Source: Nitrospirota bacterium | GTDB lineage: Bacteria; Nitrospirota; Nitrospiria; Nitrospirales; UBA8639 | Assembly: GCA_029881175.1 (NCBI GenBank) | Contig: JAOUNC010000098.1 | Location: 1 to 8,632 of the forward strand | Length of the DNA: 8,632 nucleotides | Reading direction: 5' to 3' | Shown here: piece by piece, positions 6,451 to 8,632 of the stretch | Position numbering within the stretch: the stretch's first letter is position 1 | Layout of the letters: each line of letters opens with the position of its first letter | Notes under the pieces: generated by a model | Database searches by the model: none | Told to the model about the DNA's origin: nothing | What the model saw: only the letters and a program-made list of their open reading frames with translations | Translations under genes and position numbers: made by a program

Positions 6451-7830
6451 CTATCGGCCACCAGTAAATTTCGGAATCCCGAGCGCTGCAAAGTAGGTCT
6501 TGGGCAGTGCGATCGTCAGGGCCGGACTCTGGGCCAGCCGCCACGGGCCATGCGCGCTCCGCGCCGTCCGGGCCGCGAGAGCGAGACCCACGCCCCGTTT
6601 CCGCAGCTCGGCGAACCGGACCCTCACGTGTTTCCACTGCGTCCACATGGCCGACCGAAGCCGACGTCTGACCCACTCCTCCAACCGTTGCAGCACTGAA
6701 GGCGTCTGACACTTCCCAAAATAGCCGAGCCACCCTCGAAGATAGTGGCTCAAATCTCTGGCCATTCGGGCAATGGTCACCGTGCGCGTCCGACGCGTCA
6801 AGGCCCTGATTTGTCGCTTGACCCGCTTGAGCGCTTTCGGCGCGATACGCCGTTTCGGCTCACGGGCTGCGGTAAAACTGAACCCAAGGAACGTTCGTGT
6901 CGCTCCCAGCCCCACCGCACTCTTCTGCTGGTTCACCTGAAGCTTCAGCCGACTCGTGAGAAACCGCGTCGGACTCGCCAGCACGCGGAGCCCGGCGCGA
7001 TGACTGCGCACGTAGATATTACAATCATCTGCGTACCGCACAAACCGCAAACCACGTCGCTTCACTTCGCGATCCAGCTCATCAAGCACAATGTTCGACA
7101 ACAAGGGCGATAACGGTCCCCCTTGCGGCGTCCCCGCCGCCGTCGGACTCACTAACCCCTGTGCGAGCACACCAGCCGTCAGAAACGCCCGAATCAACTT
7201 CAGCACACGCTTGTCGTTGATCCGTTTAGCGAGGGTCGCCATCAGCTTGTCGTGCCCGACCCGATCGAAGAATTGCTCCAGATCCAGGTCCACCACCCAG
7301 TAGTAGCCGTCAGCCAGATAGCGCTGCGCCTGCTCGACCGCCTGATGCGCCGATCGCCCAGGGCGAAACCCATAGCTGTGGGCCGAAAAGGTCTGATCCC
7401 AGTCACCTTGGAGAATCTGCAAGACCGCTTGCTGAATGCAGCGATCCAGCACCGTCGGAATCCCCAGGAGGCGTGTGCCTCCATCCGGCTTGGGGATCTC
7501 GACCCGTTTCACCGGATGTGGCGCATACGTCCCCGCCACCAAGTGGGCACGGATCGTGGGCCAGTGCTGCTTCAGGTGCGCCGATAATTGGTGGACGGTC
7601 ATCCCATCCACCCCGGCACTCCCCTTGTTAGTCTTCACTCGTCTCACCGCCTGCTGGATGTTACGCCACTCACAGACGGCTTCCATCAACTGGTCACCCA
7701 TACCCGGGCTTTCGGCACGGCGGATCGCCGCAAACGATTCGGTCACTTCCTCGGCAGCCCTTGGGGCTTCACCCGTCTCCTCTGTCGGGAAGGCCAGATC
7801 TAACTGGGTATTCAGCCGCTTGTCGCTCAT
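6451..7830 (-). CDS. ltrA: group II intron reverse transcriptase/maturase
   Basis: 459 residues from ATG at 7830. A GTG at 7860 extends the frame by 10 codons, but the purine-rich GAGGAGG site lies inside that extension, 11 nt before the ATG, so 7830 is preferred. The protein reverse-transcribes the intron RNA during retrohoming and, as maturase, binds and folds it for splicing. Visible RT motifs in order: GSAGVDGM, IPKPDGGTRLLGIPTVLDR, SYGFRPGRSAHQA (about 152-164), VDLDLEQFFD (180-189), GTPQGGPLSPLLSN (233-246), and the catalytic YADD (266-269). Then come KLQVNQQKS and FLGFSF, and a maturase X region with LRGWLGYFGKC and AMWTQWK. It ends KFTGGR without an HNH endonuclease domain, a natural end for endonuclease-lacking classes. 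The catalytic aspartates are intact and no frameshift is seen. It lies within domain IV of its intron and is probably expressed from the intron transcript. Confidence 0.95.
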   Translation of the reverse strand: MSDKRLNTQLDLAFPTEETGEAPRAAEEVTESFAAIRRAESPGMGDQLMEAVCEWRNIQQAVRRVKTNKGSAGVDGMTVHQLSAHLKQHWPTIRAHLVAGTYAPHPVKRVEIPKPDGGTRLLGIPTVLDRCIQQAVLQILQGDWDQTFSAHSYGFRPGRSAHQAVEQAQRYLADGYYWVVDLDLEQFFDRVGHDKLMATLAKRINDKRVLKLIRAFLTAGVLAQGLVSPTAAGTPQGGPLSPLLSNIVLDELDREVKRRGLRFVRYADDCNIYVRSHRAGLRVLASPTRFLTSRLKLQVNQQKSAVGLGATRTFLGFSFTAAREPKRRIAPKALKRVKRQIRALTRRTRTVTIARMARDLSHYLRGWLGYFGKCQTPSVLQRLEEWVRRRLRSAMWTQWKHVRVRFAELRKRGVGLALAARTARSAHGPWRLAQSPALTIALPKTYFAALGIPKFTGGR

Positions 7831-8238
7831 GAGTTCCGCTGCCTCCTCACCGCTCCTCACCGTTCAGGCCCTTCATCCCTGTTGGGACTACTATGCCTTC
7901 TGCTGACTCCTCCCGCCCGATCAGAATAGATCGCTCCATCCTCAGTCTTGCTGCCAAGACAGACGAGAGGCCTCCCGAGGTAAGTTCAACCGCCTTCAGC
8001 GCACGACCGCCAGATTTACACCCCGTGCCCGTGATGGAGAAGGACTTCGTGAAAACCAGCTCACTCGTCCGGCACGGACTGCCTCATATCTGATTCTTGT
8101 TCATCGGCCCACGCCTTTGCTCCACGCTGCCTTCAGACCCCGCCTCGCGACGACGCCCTGGCGCTTCGCTATGACTTCACCTCCATCAGGTTGTCAAAGG
8201 GACTTCCACCCTCAAGCTGTTGAACATGCTCGGCACAC

Positions 8239-8335
8239 TGGTTTTGTCGACTTTTCCCGAAAGAATAGTAGATCGGCGCCCGGGCCGATACCCATAGGTG
8301 TTAAGCTAAGCCGAAGGATTTTCTTTTCTCTGCGG
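8239..8335. other. 5' exon flank of the intron with a GC-rich hairpin
   Basis: No gene is visible here. ATCGGC (8272-8277) and GCCGAT (8284-8289) form a 6-bp stem around GCCCGG. Read on the minus strand the hairpin ends 33 nt before the intron insertion point. It could belong to an old terminator, but no T-run follows it in either direction. Confidence 0.35.
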
Positions 8336-8364
8336 TTGCCCAGCGCTTTTTTTTAGGCTATAAA
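8336..8364 (+). promoter_or_regulatory. candidate sigma70-type promoter
   Basis: TTGCCC (8336-8341) and TATAAA (8359-8364) are separated by exactly 17 nt. The -10 box matches 5 of 6 consensus bases and the -35 box 4 of 6. A run of eight T residues lies in the spacer. Transcription would start near 8371, about 41 nt before the start codon at 8412, placing it correctly for that gene. Confidence 0.55.
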
Positions 8365-8365
8365 C

Positions 8366-8390
8366 CCGATAGTATTAAAACAGCTATCGG
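8366..8390. repeat. 7-bp inverted repeat over the expected transcription start
   Basis: CCGATAG (8366-8372) and CTATCGG (8384-8390) are perfect inverted copies separated by 11 AT-rich bases. The pair begins 2 nt after the -10 box and spans the expected +1. That placement fits an operator for a repressor or a 5'-UTR hairpin. It has no T-tract after it, so it is not a plus-strand terminator. Confidence 0.5.
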
Positions 8391-8411
8391 CCTCAGCGTG
8401 CGGAGGACCCT

Positions 8412-8632
8412 ATGACGCGAGAAGAGCAGGCGGTGCAGCGAATTCAGGCGCAATTGGCCCAACTCGGGCCGGTCTTGCCCGGGAGCTTGAGTGAGCAGTG
8501 GAATGTGTGCGGGACGCCGGGCTGTCGGTGCAAGGCCCCATCCAAGCCCAAGAAGCATGGGCCCTACTATCAGCTGAGTTTCACGGTGGCGGGCCAGAGC
8601 TCCACCCTCTTCGTCCCGAAGGACGCGGTGGG
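8412..8632 (+). CDS. DUF6788-type small protein (partial, runs off the window)
   Basis: ATG at 8412 with Shine-Dalgarno GGAGG (8402-8406) at 5-nt spacing. The frame stays open to the window end: 73 complete codons and no stop. The start is MTREEQAVQRIQAQLAQLG, a short helix, then PGSLSEQWNVCGTPGCRCK, then KKHGPYYQLSFTVAG and STLFVPK. The PGSLSEQ-x-N-x-CGxPGCxCK and KHGPYYQLS signature is the one I associate with the DUF6788 family. These are small proteins of unknown function, often found beside transposase genes. The CxxxxCxC cysteines could bind a metal; this is inference. No biochemical role is known to me. It could be an accessory gene of a transposable element whose transposase lies beyond the edge. 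Confidence 0.82.
   Translation, partial: MTREEQAVQRIQAQLAQLGPVLPGSLSEQWNVCGTPGCRCKAPSKPKKHGPYYQLSFTVAGQSSTLFVPKDAV

Larger units (their letters stand above)
6374..8238 (-). mobile_element. group II intron, apparently full length
   Basis: On the minus strand the element begins at about 8238 with GUGUGCCGAGCAUG, a GUGYG-type 5' end. About 30 nt later GAGGGUGGAAGUCCCU follows, a typical domain I element. About 400 nt of non-coding ribozyme (domains I-III) precede the reverse transcriptase gene in domain IV. Domain V (6437-6406) and domain VI (about 6405-6374) follow 13 nt after the gene's stop. The predicted 3' end is ...CCUAU at 6374, uncertain by a few bases. All parts needed for splicing and retromobility appear present, for a length of about 1.87 kb. 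The encoded protein has no HNH endonuclease domain, as in several bacterial classes (C- or D-like). No host gene is obviously interrupted: both flanks look intergenic. Confidence 0.85.

Noticed and set aside
7436..7906. 156-codon open frame on the plus strand
   Set aside because: It lies wholly opposite the reverse transcriptase gene and the ribozyme region, has no ribosome binding site, and has shadow-like composition.
8272..8289. Hairpin as a terminator target for a group IIC intron
   Set aside because: The stem is 33 nt from the insertion point and no T-run follows. Group IIC introns usually insert close behind the terminator stem, so the link is not supported.
8333..8354. Rho-independent terminator ending in the T8 run
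   Set aside because: Only a 3-bp GCG/CGC pairing precedes the T-run, too weak for an intrinsic terminator. The T-run is better explained as the promoter spacer.
1..8632. CRISPR array, tRNA or rRNA genes
   Set aside because: No regularly spaced direct repeats and no recognisable tRNA cloverleaf or rRNA segments were seen on either strand.

Overview
The window looks like a gene-poor accessory stretch of a Gram-negative bacterium. Two products carry Sec signal peptides, and one is a periplasmic-type c-cytochrome fusion. Shine-Dalgarno sites are strong (AAGGAGG). The flanking DNA is GC-rich and full of mobile-element debris. I cannot assign a genus; a Nitrospira-like or proteobacterial environmental bacterium would fit, but that is a guess.

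Layout, left to right. Positions 1-103 may hold the last codons of an upstream gene. A textbook Rho-independent terminator follows at 128-170. A 23-codon mini-ORF with a perfect ribosome binding site (370-441) precedes a 521-residue secreted protein (482-2047). The C-terminal half of that protein has features reminiscent of leukocidin/hemolysin-type beta-barrel pore-forming toxins. A GC-rich hairpin closes this unit at 2093-2117. Positions 2118-2434 hold no convincing gene. Positions 2435-2602 are the degenerate C-terminal end of an IS30-family transposase.

The central gene (2683-5772) encodes a three-part secreted protein: an N-terminal di-heme cytochrome c peroxidase/MauG-type domain, a probable seven-bladed FG-GAP/VCBS propeller, and a C-terminal ASPIC/UnbV domain. 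It is visibly more AT-rich than both flanks. It lies between an IS30 remnant and an IS110-family N-terminal remnant (5839-5913), which suggests acquisition by horizontal transfer.

The right third is dominated by an apparently intact group II intron on the minus strand, about 8238 to 6374. It has a GUGUG 5' end, a reverse transcriptase/maturase gene (7830-6451), a well-formed domain V (6437-6406) and a domain VI. At the right edge, a plus-strand gene of the DUF6788 type starts at 8412 and runs off the window. It is preceded by a sigma70-like promoter and a 7-bp inverted repeat over the expected transcription start.

The two large secreted proteins are not an obvious operon: they are separated by a hairpin and mobile-element debris. 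No functional link between them is supported by the sequence. The most unusual elements are the peroxidase-propeller-ASPIC fusion and the possible leukocidin-like protein.
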